33,446 nt of DNA, from contig CANQJI010000022.1 in NCBI GenBank assembly GCA_947624205.1, forward strand, positions 1-33,446, read 5' to 3'. The position numbers and the translations under genes were made by a program. The notes below the pieces were generated by a model. The model saw only the letters and a program-made list of their open reading frames with translations, had not been told where the DNA came from and did no database searches. The stretch is from an uncultured Akkermansia sp. (GTDB lineage Bacteria > Verrucomicrobiota > Verrucomicrobiia > Verrucomicrobiales > Akkermansiaceae). Every line of letters begins with the position of its first letter. Positions within the stretch are counted from its first letter, which is position 1. Below, piece after piece: positions 15,204 through 22,510 of the stretch.

Positions 15204-16127
15204 TTATTTATTGATCGCCCAGTCGAAGAAGCCGATAGCTTTCAGCTCGTCCTTCAGTTGCGATACAGTTACGGCATCAGGCGTCCCCATCGGCAATCGA
15301 GCCGGGCCTAAATCCACGCCCCACCATCCCATGATGACTTTGCAGCAGCCCATGTAGCCCTTCGCAGCGATAATGTTGATCATTTGTACAGAGAGCCGCT
15401 GCAGGTGTCTCGCCTTTTCGATATCGCCTTCCTTGAAGGCGGCGATGAGGTCCTGGTAAAGTTTTGGAGCGTAGTTGAAGGAGGAGCCCACCCCTCCCTT
15501 TGCCCCGGTAGCCAATGCTGCGAGGAACCACTCATCCACTCCCCACGGGATGTCGTATTTACCTCCCTCATAATTGAGTGCCTCCATGTAGAGCGCAAGA
15601 TCCGGGTTGGTGAACTTTACACCGCAAAAATTTGGTATCTTTGCTGCGCAGGCTGCAATGATTTTGCAAGGGTTGAATGCCACATGCGTGAGTGCCGGGA
15701 TGTCGTAGAAGTAATACGGCAGCTCCGGTGCACCGGAAGCCTCAAAAGCCAGACAGTCCACCAGCGAATCAATGCTGCCGGGCTTAAAGTAACAGGGAGA
15801 GTTGCTAGCCGTTCCTGCTGCTCCGCACTTCACGGCATACTCTGCCAACTCGCGACCGTCATACACGCTGTTGCCGCCGGTGTGCACGATAAATTGCAAT
15901 CCGTGTTTTTTCGCGGCTTCTCCCCACGCTGACATGTTTTCTTTGCGCTCCGAGAGCTGCATGTGAGCAGATTCACCCGTGGAACCGGTGATGAAAGTGA
16001 GTTTGATGCCTTGTGAGGCAAGAAATGCGGCTTGCGCATCGACAGCATCCGGATTGCATGTTCCATTCGCACGCATCGGTGTATGTGTGGCTGCTACGAG
16101 TCCATGAAGTTTAAGCGAAGTTTGCAT
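15204..16127 (-). CDS. nanA: N-acetylneuraminate lyase
   Basis: 307 residues, a DapA/NanA-superfamily TIM barrel that splits N-acetylneuraminate into pyruvate and N-acetylmannosamine. Seen: GSTGES (48-53) for pyruvate binding, YYFYDIP with catalytic Tyr141, and GVKFT with Schiff-base Lys171. The YDIP plus GVKFT combination favours sialic acid lyase over dihydrodipicolinate synthase. It has no signal peptide, so it is cytoplasmic. It is the first gene of a six-gene operon and has its own promoter (16163-16191) with a leader of about 29 nt. No sialic acid transporter or sialidase is visible within the window. Confidence 0.94.
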   Translation of the reverse strand: MQTSLKLHGLVAATHTPMRANGTCNPDAVDAQAAFLASQGIKLTFITGSTGESAHMQLSERKENMSAWGEAAKKHGLQFIVHTGGNSVYDGRELAEYAVKCGAAGTASNSPCYFKPGSIDSLVDCLAFEASGAPELPYYFYDIPALTHVAFNPCKIIAACAAKIPNFCGVKFTNPDLALYMEALNYEGGKYDIPWGVDEWFLAALATGAKGGVGSSFNYAPKLYQDLIAAFKEGDIEKARHLQRLSVQMINIIAAKGYMGCCKVIMGWWGVDLGPARLPMGTPDAVTVSQLKDELKAIGFFDWAINK

Positions 16128-16162
16128 AAGAAGTAGGGGGCGGTTCTATCCCTCCAAACTCT

Positions 16163-16191
16163 TTTCTACTCCATCCCCCTCTCTTTTTCAA
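16163..16191 (-). promoter_or_regulatory. Promoter of the nan-pfk operon
   Basis: TTGAAA (16186-16191), 17 bp spacer, TAGAAA (16163-16168). A module A hairpin starts 15 bp upstream of the -35. Confidence 0.6.
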
Positions 16192-16206
16192 GTAAATTTT
16201 CGCCGG

Positions 16207-16500
16207 GGCAAACGCATTAGGAAATGCGTTTGCCTATGTACGATATACGATTTTCGATGTACAACACGCACGACGATCCCGTTGAAGGCGCACGCGCAGC
16301 GGGCGGCGGTGGCAGACGGGGTCTGCCTATGTACGAGGTACGAAGTACGATGTACGATTTGGATTATAGCGCGCCGGAGGTGCGGGAAAACGGTCGGTGG
16401 CGGTAAGTGCGGGTGGACAACGCGCATGCGTTGCCCCGACAGGGGAGAACTGGCAATGTGGTGCCAGTGAGTCAATTTGGGAAGTTCGCGCGCCGTGCGG
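16207..16500 (+). repeat. Module A repeats upstream of nanA
   Basis: Hairpin GGCAAACGCATT/AATGCGTTTGCC (16207-16234), then TATGTACGA; a second hairpin GGCAGAC/GTCTGCC (16312-16328), then TATGTACGAGG; GATTATAGCGCGCC, whose complement is a TATAAT box facing nanA (about 16364-16369); and a GC-rich arm to about 16500. No gene is seen. Confidence 0.8.
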
Positions 16501-16524
16501 CGCAGGGATGCGAAGCCTTCTTGG

Positions 16525-16668
16525 CATCTTCATCCCTCTGGTCAGCTGGGTTTTGATACCATCTTTTTGCCTCCGCCAAATCCTTGCCACGCCATTGCCG
16601 TTAGCACAGCAATTGTCAAGGTTATACTGCGCAATCGCGAGCCCCTGCTCCGCCGCCAAGCGGAATCA
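16525..16668 (-). pseudogene. Decayed Sel1 repeat remnant downstream of the Sel1 protein
   Basis: The minus strand encodes RLAAEQGLAIAQYNLDNC, then CANGNGVA, and after a one-base shift KDLAEAKRWYQ and DEDAKK. This is a Sel1 repeat matching those in the intact gene just upstream, with a single-base deletion at about 16580. It is separated from that gene by a stop codon, so it is probably a lost C-terminal repeat or part of a neighbouring paralogue. Confidence 0.65.
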
Positions 16669-16724
16669 GTGGATTATGCCGTTTCCACTCACCGCAATTT
16701 ATGAGAAATTGCCGTTAATATCTA

Positions 16725-17273
16725 TCAGAAGTTCAGCTTCCGAAGATTTTCCTTTGCCTGAGCATGCCCCTGCTCCGCCGCTCTACGCCACCACTTCACG
16801 GCTTCCTCCAGGTCTTTGCTTACTCCCTGACCGTTCGCATAACATCTGCCGAGGGCAAACTGTGCCCCCGCGTTGCCCTGCTCTGCTGCCAAGCGGAACC
16901 ATTTCGCCGCCTCTGCGTAGTCCTTGTTCACGCCATTGCCTTTCTCGTAGCAAAAGCCAAGGTTGGACTGCGCCCCCGCATGTCCCTGCTCCGCCGCCTT
17001 GCGATACCATCTCACCGCCTCTGCGTAGTCCTTGTTCACGCCATTGCCTTTCTCGTAGCACACGCCGAGTTTGTACTGCGCATCCGCATCCCCCAGCTCT
17101 GCCGCCACACGATATTTGAACTCCGCCCATGCCTGTCCGGCTTCCTCTTCCGTGCGGGAGGGGGGCGTACTTTCATCCGCCCATGCTGTACCAAACAGAG
17201 CGCACATCGCCACCATGACTCCCCGACGAATTAGTTTTCGAACTTCTCTTTTGAAGGTGTGATTTCCTTTCAT
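16725..17273 (-). CDS. Secreted Sel1-repeat (TPR-like) protein
   Basis: 182 residues. A basic N-terminus and a hydrophobic stretch (VMVAMCALFGTAWA) form a signal peptide cleaved near AWA-DE. Residues about 55-180 are Sel1-type repeats: AAELGDADAQYKLGVCYEKG, AAEQGHAGAQSNLGFCYEKG, AAEQGNAGAQFALGRCYANG and a final partial AAEQGHAQAKENL. Sel1 repeats fold as alpha-helical solenoids that mediate protein contacts, often in envelope or host interaction, but the partner is unknown. The repeats are very similar to one another, suggesting recent duplication. A broken further repeat lies after the stop codon. The start could also be Met20, which would shorten the signal peptide. Confidence 0.88.
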   Translation of the reverse strand: MKGNHTFKREVRKLIRRGVMVAMCALFGTAWADESTPPSRTEEEAGQAWAEFKYRVAAELGDADAQYKLGVCYEKGNGVNKDYAEAVRWYRKAAEQGHAGAQSNLGFCYEKGNGVNKDYAEAAKWFRLAAEQGNAGAQFALGRCYANGQGVSKDLEEAVKWWRRAAEQGHAQAKENLRKLNF

Positions 17274-17470
17274 GGTAAAAATAAAGGTGTAAAGCTCCTG
17301 CTTTGCCTTCCCTGCCAGATGGGGTGAGCATACCTTTTTTCAAAACAGTTGTCCAGACTGAAAAAAACGGTGGCAGATGGGGTCTGCCCATGTACGATTT
17401 ACGAGGTAGGATGTACGATGTACGATTTGGGAAGTTCGCGCGCCGTGCGGCGCGGGGATGCGAAGAACGA
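17274..17470 (+). repeat. Intergenic region with a module A unit
   Basis: 17274-17370 is the upstream region of the Sel1 gene, with no clear promoter. 17371-17470 is a module A unit: GGCAGATGGGGTCTGCC hairpin, ATGTACGATT repeats and a GCGCGCCGTGCGGCGCG arm. Confidence 0.65.
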
Positions 17471-17474
17471 TCGG

Positions 17475-17560
17475 TGGCATGATTTATGATGCGTATCAAC
17501 GATAATATCAGTCAATAAGGGCATTCCTCTGTTGATTGACTTCTCGTCAAATGCGGGTGC
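17475..17560 (+). repeat. Partial module B copy
   Basis: Contains ATATCAGTCAATAAGGGCAT and CTGTTGATTGACTTCTC (AGTCAAT/ATTGACT inverted repeat) directly upstream of the small RNA promoter. The first RNA copy has the same arrangement. Confidence 0.7.
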
Positions 17561-17574
17561 CTTGTAATTAGGGC

Positions 17575-17603
17575 TTGACTATCGAGCATATATGTGCTAA
17601 GAG
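17575..17603 (+). promoter_or_regulatory. Promoter of small RNA copy 2
   Basis: TTGACT (17575-17580), 17 bp spacer, TAAGAG (17598-17603) with TGC as an extended -10. Confidence 0.75.
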
Positions 17604-17607
17604 CAGG

Positions 17608-17730
17608 GATTCCTGCGAGGTCCGAGGGGACCAATACCATACGAGGGCTGGTCGTTGAACCAAGTCCACAGTGCGACGCAGGCGCACTCACGGGGGCAGC
17701 GGTTTCGCTGCCCCCCACCCCTCCTCTTTC
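17608..17730 (+). ncRNA. Candidate structured small RNA, copy 2
   Basis: Homologue of the RNA at 99-206, here on the plus strand. Predicted elements: CCTGCG (17612-17617); hairpin GGTCC-GAGG-GGACC (17619-17632); hairpin GGGCTGG / CCA-A-GTCC (about 17646-17666); hairpin AGTGCG/CGCACT (17670-17688) whose loop CGCAGG can pair with the 5' CCTGCG as a pseudoknot; and the terminator (17692-17715). Relative to copy 1, the first hairpin gains pairs, the second changes GAGC/GCTC to GGGC/GTCC, and the third swaps G-T for A-T, so pairing is kept while sequence drifts. Upstream and downstream genes are on the other strand, so the RNA is a stand-alone unit. Function is unknown. Confidence 0.7.
17692..17715 (+). 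terminator. Terminator of small RNA copy 2
   Basis: GGGGGCAGCG-GTTT-CGCTGCCCCC, nearly identical to the stem in copy 1. The following tract is C/T-mixed (CTCCTCTTTCC), so termination may be less efficient. Confidence 0.65.
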
Positions 17731-17744
17731 CTCCTAAAGGACGA

Positions 17745-17935
17745 GGCAAACGCATTAGGAAATGCGTTTGCCTATGTACGATTTGGGGAGTTCCCGCGCG
17801 AAGCGCGCGATTTTGGCGCCTATGTACGATTTATGAAGTTTCCGCGTGCGGCGCGAGTGTGGCGAACATGCGTATAAATTGCAATATCAGTCAATAAGAG
17901 CATTTACTCTATTGTTTCGCTTCTCTCCAATTCGG
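17745..17935 (+). repeat. Module A units plus a partial module B
   Basis: Hairpin at 17745-17772, TATGTACGATTTGGGG, palindromic arm CGCGCGAAGCGCGCG, a second short unit (TATGTACGATTTATGAAG) and then module B (17870-17935), which reaches the 3' end of the GH20 gene. The last 27 bp overlap that gene. Confidence 0.7.
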
Positions 17936-20020
17936 GTGTCCCGGAGGCAACCATTGCACACGCTTATCTGCAGGGATAAAAGAAAATTCCCATGATTGAA
18001 ACGGGGCGGTATAGGGTTGTTCGATGATGATGCGGTTGCTTCCTTTCTTGAGATGGATGAGCGTGGGCGACTGAGCCCACCAGATTTCTTCGTCCCGAAT
18101 GGGGTGTTCTTCCTCGGCTGTGTGCCAGGTGGGCTCGGCGATGCGGCTTTCACCGGCGTGCTCATAACGACGGGGGTTGCGTATCTCTTCCCCATTCACC
18201 CAAATGCGCGTGCCACACTGCGACCACTCTCCCGGACGAGGAATGCCGGTGTACTGGCGGTTGGAACGCGTCGGCGCGTCAAAGCCGATCATGAACGGGT
18301 AATCTCCCTCCTCTTCCACGGTGACATCCGTGCAAGCCCACACGCGCACGCCCGGCCTGGCTTCCGGGAACATGCCAAGACTCCACGTGGCGGAACGCGT
18401 GCGGAAGTAGAGATTGCTGCCGAACACCTCATGCAACACACCCGGAGCTTTCCCGGCCAGCACGAGTTTGCGCACCGCTTCTGCATCTGCGTCCGGTATG
18501 GGATGAGTGACCTTCCACACGCAACCGCTCTCCCCCCAATACGGGAAATGCTCATTTTTGAACATCGTCCGTCCCAGAGTCGCCAAGCGTTTTTCAAAAA
18601 GCTGGAAAGCACGGCCTGCTTCGGAGTCCGGAGGGGGCAACACAACCGTGAGCGCATCGCCCTCCACAGCGGCGCCGTTCCATGCACGCTCTGCCATGGC
18701 GCAAAGGCCCGGCCACACCGGGCTGTGCAGGGGAATGCGAGATTTATCCTCCACCCGGATATCCGGCCACGTGCAGAAAATGGCGCCAAGATGCAGGGCA
18801 TCTCCCTTCTCCGCTCCGCAAGGGCGCATGAAGAACCAGCGACGCACGAGCAGAGCGGGCTCAAAGAGGTTGCTGTAGCCGATGGAGGAATCGATGGTGG
18901 GGGAATTCACACTCGCTGCGTCCTGCGCATTTTTCCCCTGCACCCAGCGCTGAGCGATGGAACCGCCGGCGACCGGAAGATCCCACGGTCCCTCCCACTG
19001 CATGGGCTTGCGCCCGTTTGCCTCGATCTTGCGGCTGAGGCGCTCCACAAATTCCTTCGCATGGGGCACGCTCACCTCGTCCGCCCCGAAATGCAGGATG
19101 GGACACAGCTCCACCGGCACCTCCGCACAAAACTCGTCGATGAGTTTTTCCAGGACCCGGATACCTTGCTCACTGTGCATCGGGAAACCGAAGGCGCGGA
19201 CAAAATAATCGCTGTGTCCCGGCATATCCAGCTCCGGGATGATGGTGATGTGGCGGTCGCGAGCGTAACGGAAAAGGTCGCGGATCTCGTCGTAGGAATA
19301 GGTGTCATTCTCATCGCGCGTGCGATACCGAGGATCATTGAGCTGCGGATAGGCTTTGCACTGCACATGCCACGCGGGATCATCCGCCAGGTGCCAGTGG
19401 AAATAATTCACCTTGAGCCGGGAGGCGAGATCCAGCTGCCGTTTCAGAGTCTCGATCGTTTGGAAATTGCGCCCGCAGTCGTGGTGGAAACCACGCACCG
19501 AGAATGCCGGCCAATCCGTGATCTCACAACAGGGCAACTTATGACGTCCCGGCAAGACGAGCTGGCGGAGCGTTTGCAGCGCATTGAACAGGCCCCCCGG
19601 CTGCGGCGCGCTGATACGCACTCCCCGGGCATCCACCACAAGGCGGTATCCCTCCTGCTCTGCCCCAGCGGGGAGGGAGGGCACGTTTTCGAGGGAAAGA
19701 GAGAGCGCGATGGGACGATCCGTCGCAAGCGGAGGATGGTAGTAAAGAGAACGCAAGAAACTGTGGTAGGCCGTGAGGAGCATGGCTTCCTCGCCGGATT
19801 GCAGGACTTGAACGCACGCCGGGTTTGCGGCAAGCTCCCAGCGCGGAGGCGGCGGTAAATCTCGCACTTCCTTACCCCATTTGACGGCACGCGGAAAGGG
19901 CAACAAGGCAACGGGGGCCTCAGATTCCGCCCGGAGGGGATGCGGAGAAACCCATTGCACCAATGATTCGCTACCCATCGCTACACCTATGCTCAGGATC
20001 AGCGGGAGGAATGCTTTCAT
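17909..20020 (-). CDS. Secreted GH20 beta-N-acetylhexosaminidase, second of a tandem pair
   Basis: 703 residues. Removes terminal beta-linked GlcNAc/GalNAc from glycans by substrate-assisted catalysis. Signal peptide MKAFLPLILSIGVAMGSES; GH20b-like N-terminal domain to about residue 170; catalytic barrel containing FSVRGFHHDCGRNFQT, NYFHWHLADDPAWH and HFGADEV, with the catalytic Asp314-Glu315 pair; then a C-terminal beta-rich region (about 520-700) ending in RIIIEQPYTAPFQSWEFSFI. The start at 20020 overlaps the stop of the upstream GH20 gene as ATGA, indicating coupling; a frame extending to 20050 overlaps further and lacks the signal peptide at its start. It closely resembles its neighbour along the whole length. 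It likely acts in the periplasm or outside on mucin-type glycans. Confidence 0.95.
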   Translation of the reverse strand: MKAFLPLILSIGVAMGSESLVQWVSPHPLRAESEAPVALLPFPRAVKWGKEVRDLPPPPRWELAANPACVQVLQSGEEAMLLTAYHSFLRSLYYHPPLATDRPIALSLSLENVPSLPAGAEQEGYRLVVDARGVRISAPQPGGLFNALQTLRQLVLPGRHKLPCCEITDWPAFSVRGFHHDCGRNFQTIETLKRQLDLASRLKVNYFHWHLADDPAWHVQCKAYPQLNDPRYRTRDENDTYSYDEIRDLFRYARDRHITIIPELDMPGHSDYFVRAFGFPMHSEQGIRVLEKLIDEFCAEVPVELCPILHFGADEVSVPHAKEFVERLSRKIEANGRKPMQWEGPWDLPVAGGSIAQRWVQGKNAQDAASVNSPTIDSSIGYSNLFEPALLVRRWFFMRPCGAEKGDALHLGAIFCTWPDIRVEDKSRIPLHSPVWPGLCAMAERAWNGAAVEGDALTVVLPPPDSEAGRAFQLFEKRLATLGRTMFKNEHFPYWGESGCVWKVTHPIPDADAEAVRKLVLAGKAPGVLHEVFGSNLYFRTRSATWSLGMFPEARPGVRVWACTDVTVEEEGDYPFMIGFDAPTRSNRQYTGIPRPGEWSQCGTRIWVNGEEIRNPRRYEHAGESRIAEPTWHTAEEEHPIRDEEIWWAQSPTLIHLKKGSNRIIIEQPYTAPFQSWEFSFIPADKRVQWLPPGHPNWREAKQ

Positions 20021-22047
20021 GGCTGCACAGGAATGAACGAAACGCCCCATGACTGGAACTCCCCTTTGTAGGGCTGCTCAATGATGATGGTGTTTTTGCC
20101 TTTTTGGAGCGGCACCATCGTAGGCTTATGCGCCCACCACACCTCTTCATCCGCCAGGGGATTCTCATTGGCCGGGTGGAACCAGGTGTCGGACATGTAG
20201 CGATTTTTGCCGGCAAGCTCGTACACCTGCGGGTTGCGGAACTCCTTGCCATTGACCCACACGCGCGTCTCGCATTGCGACCAATCCCCCGCTTTCGGCA
20301 CGCCCGAGTAGCGCCGCGAGGAGCGGGCGGGCGCGTCAAATCCTACCATGAAAGGCTGCTCGCCCCCATCGGCGCTATCGTACTCCAACACCGCCCACAC
20401 GCATGCACCCGGTTTCGTGCCGCTGAACATACCGACAAAACCAGTGGACGGCTTTGTGCGGAAGTAGAGATTGGCGCCGTAGGCATCTCGCGTGTTCAAC
20501 CCGCTGTAATCGCCGGTCAGCACCTTCGCACGCACCTGCTCCTTCTGCGCCTCCGGCACCGGACCGATAAGCGTCCACTTCTGCGCATTTTCAGTCCAAT
20601 AGGGGAAATGTTCCTTCTTGAAGAGCGTCTTGCGCAGGAAGGCAAGGCGCTTTTCGAACAGCTTGAAAGCACGCGCAGCCTCGGTATCCGGCGCCGGCAT
20701 ATCCGAAGCCAGGCCATCCCCATTGGCATCGCCGCCCTCCCACGCGCGCTCCGCCATGGCGCACAGCCCCGGCCACTGCGCACTGTGCAGGGGAATCTTA
20801 CTCTTATCGGCCACGCGCATGTCCGGCCAGTTGCAGATGAGCGCGCCCATGCGCTGATCATCCCCCTTGCCCACCCCGCACGGACGCAGGAAGAACCAAC
20901 GGCGAACCAGCATAGCAGGATCGAAGAGATTGGAGTAGCCCATGCCGGAATCTATGGTACGGCAGTGAACGCTCTTCGGATCCATCGACGAATTCGGATC
21001 GCGATCTCCCTCGCCCCAGCGCTGGGATATGGAGTGCTCGCCCACCGGCAAATCCCGTGGCCCGCCCCACTGCATCGGCGTGCGACCGAGGGATATCAGC
21101 AGCTTGCTCATGCGCGCCACAAACTCCTTCGCATTCGGCACGCGAACCTCATCCGCCCCGATGTGGAAGATGGGACAATCCTTCGCCGGCACCTCCTTGC
21201 AGAACTCGCGGATCAACTCCTCAAGCACCTTCATGCCGTCCTCGCTGTGCATCGGGAAGCCGAAAGTCTTGTTAAAATACGAACTGTGACCGGGCATGTC
21301 CAATTCCGGGATGACCGTGATGTTGCGCGCTCGAGCATATTTGATCAGCTCACGGATCTGCTCGTAGGAATATGTGTCATCCACGTCGCGCGTGCGGTTT
21401 TTGGGATCATTGAGCTGGGGATAGGCCTTACTCTGAACATGCCAACCGGGATGATCCGTGAGGTGCCAGTGGAAGTAATTCACCTTGAGTTGCGAAGCGA
21501 GATCCAGCTGCCGCTTCAAGCTTTCGATCGTCTGGAAATTGCGCCCGCAGTCGTGGTGAAACCCGCGCACTGAAAAAGCCGGCCAATCCGTGATTTTACA
21601 GCAGGGGAGACTCTTGCCTCCCGCAGCCAACTGCCGCAGCGTTTGCAGAGCATTGAAGAACCCGGCTTCGTGAGCCGCGTGTATCTCAACCCCCTTCTTA
21701 CTGACTTGCAGGGTGTAGCCCTCCGATTCCCCTTCCCTGGGGAGAGAGGCAGCATCTTCGACAAGACAGCAAAGCATGCTACTACCGGATTTTCCCGCAG
21801 GCAAAGCCGATAGGAAGCCACGCCACGCCGTGCTTATCATTTTTCCCTTTTTCCCCTCCAATTTCCAATCATCTTGTTTTCCAAGAAGCAGTTTCGATTT
21901 CTTCCACCGGACCTCCCTAGGGTACGGCAGAAGCGCAGCGGGCGCGTTCTGCTCCTCATCCAGCGAATGCGGTGACTTCCAATCCTGAGCCAGGAGCGGA
22001 GCTGCAGTCAGAAGGACGGAGAGTACGAGTAAAACGCATTTTTTCAT
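20017..22047 (-). CDS. Secreted GH20 beta-N-acetylhexosaminidase, first of a tandem pair
   Basis: 676 residues from the ATG at 22047, which begins the signal peptide MKKCVLLVLSVLLTAAPLLAQ. Same architecture as its neighbour: GH20b-like N-terminus, catalytic barrel with FSVRGFHHDCGRNFQT, NYFHWHLTDHPGWH and HIGADEV (Asp299-Glu300), and a C-terminal beta-rich domain with FMVGFDAPARSSR. An in-frame ATG at 22071 lies next to the predicted -10 box and before the expected transcription start, so 22047 is preferred. The two genes form an operon with an ATGA overlap and are an old tandem duplication: conserved in catalytic blocks, diverged in N- and C-terminal parts, which suggests different linkage or substrate preference. 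Confidence 0.95.
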   Translation of the reverse strand: MKKCVLLVLSVLLTAAPLLAQDWKSPHSLDEEQNAPAALLPYPREVRWKKSKLLLGKQDDWKLEGKKGKMISTAWRGFLSALPAGKSGSSMLCCLVEDAASLPREGESEGYTLQVSKKGVEIHAAHEAGFFNALQTLRQLAAGGKSLPCCKITDWPAFSVRGFHHDCGRNFQTIESLKRQLDLASQLKVNYFHWHLTDHPGWHVQSKAYPQLNDPKNRTRDVDDTYSYEQIRELIKYARARNITVIPELDMPGHSSYFNKTFGFPMHSEDGMKVLEELIREFCKEVPAKDCPIFHIGADEVRVPNAKEFVARMSKLLISLGRTPMQWGGPRDLPVGEHSISQRWGEGDRDPNSSMDPKSVHCRTIDSGMGYSNLFDPAMLVRRWFFLRPCGVGKGDDQRMGALICNWPDMRVADKSKIPLHSAQWPGLCAMAERAWEGGDANGDGLASDMPAPDTEAARAFKLFEKRLAFLRKTLFKKEHFPYWTENAQKWTLIGPVPEAQKEQVRAKVLTGDYSGLNTRDAYGANLYFRTKPSTGFVGMFSGTKPGACVWAVLEYDSADGGEQPFMVGFDAPARSSRRYSGVPKAGDWSQCETRVWVNGKEFRNPQVYELAGKNRYMSDTWFHPANENPLADEEVWWAHKPTMVPLQKGKNTIIIEQPYKGEFQSWGVSFIPVQP

Positions 22048-22071
22048 GCGAGAGCGTCGAAGATCAGTCAT

Positions 22072-22100
22072 ACTGTATTAGGTACGAATTCTTTCATCAA
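22072..22100 (-). promoter_or_regulatory. Promoter of the GH20 operon
   Basis: TTGATG (22095-22100), 17 bp spacer, TACAGT (22072-22077); leader about 18 nt to the ATG at 22047. A module A hairpin starts 15 bp upstream of the -35. Confidence 0.55.
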
Positions 22101-22115
22101 AATCTATCACCCCAA

Positions 22116-22495
22116 GGAAACGCATTAGGAAATGCGTTTGCCTATGTACGACGGTGGCAGACGGGGCCTGCCTATGTACGAGGTACGAGGTACGACGGTG
22201 GCAGGCGAGGCCTGCCTATGTACGATTTACGAGGTACGATGTACGATTTGGGGAATTCGGCGGCTACGCCGCAAGTTTGGCGGCTGGCGCCGCCTATGTA
22301 CGAGGTACGATGGATGATTTATTAATAATGTGCGCGGTGCGCAGATTATTTTGGATTATTAACGTATGCAGAGAGTGCTTTAGAGCCATCAGCATGATGA
22401 CCACTTGGCGGCATGATTTTTGACGCGTATGAACGGTGAGACCAGTCAACAGGAGCATTTTCTCTGTTGATCAACTTCTCTCAAATGCGTCTGCC
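22116..22495 (+). repeat. Module A units followed by a full module B
   Basis: Hairpin GGAAACGCATT/AATGCGTTTGCC (22116-22142), then GGCAGAC/GTCTGCC-like and GGCAGGC/GCCTGCC stems, each followed by TATGTACGA, then a GGCGGCTACGCCGC arm and a GGCGGC/GCCGCC-type stem. Module B occupies 22318-22495 (ATAATGTGCGCGGTGCGCAG, CTTTAGAGCCATCAGCATGA, CAGTCAAC...GTTGATCAAC) and abuts the 3' end of the thioredoxin-like gene. No gene is seen. Confidence 0.8.
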
Positions 22496-22510
22496 GTGAG
22501 AAGAAGAGTC

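Noticed and set aside
17565..17735. Riboswitch or leader of a downstream gene
   Set aside because: The flanking genes are on the other strand, and the first copy is followed by an intron rather than a gene.
17996..21573. Long plus-strand open frames (620 and 489 codons) across the GH20 genes
   Set aside because: Antisense shadows of the two GH20 genes, caused by GC-rich codon use. They lack family similarity and start signals.
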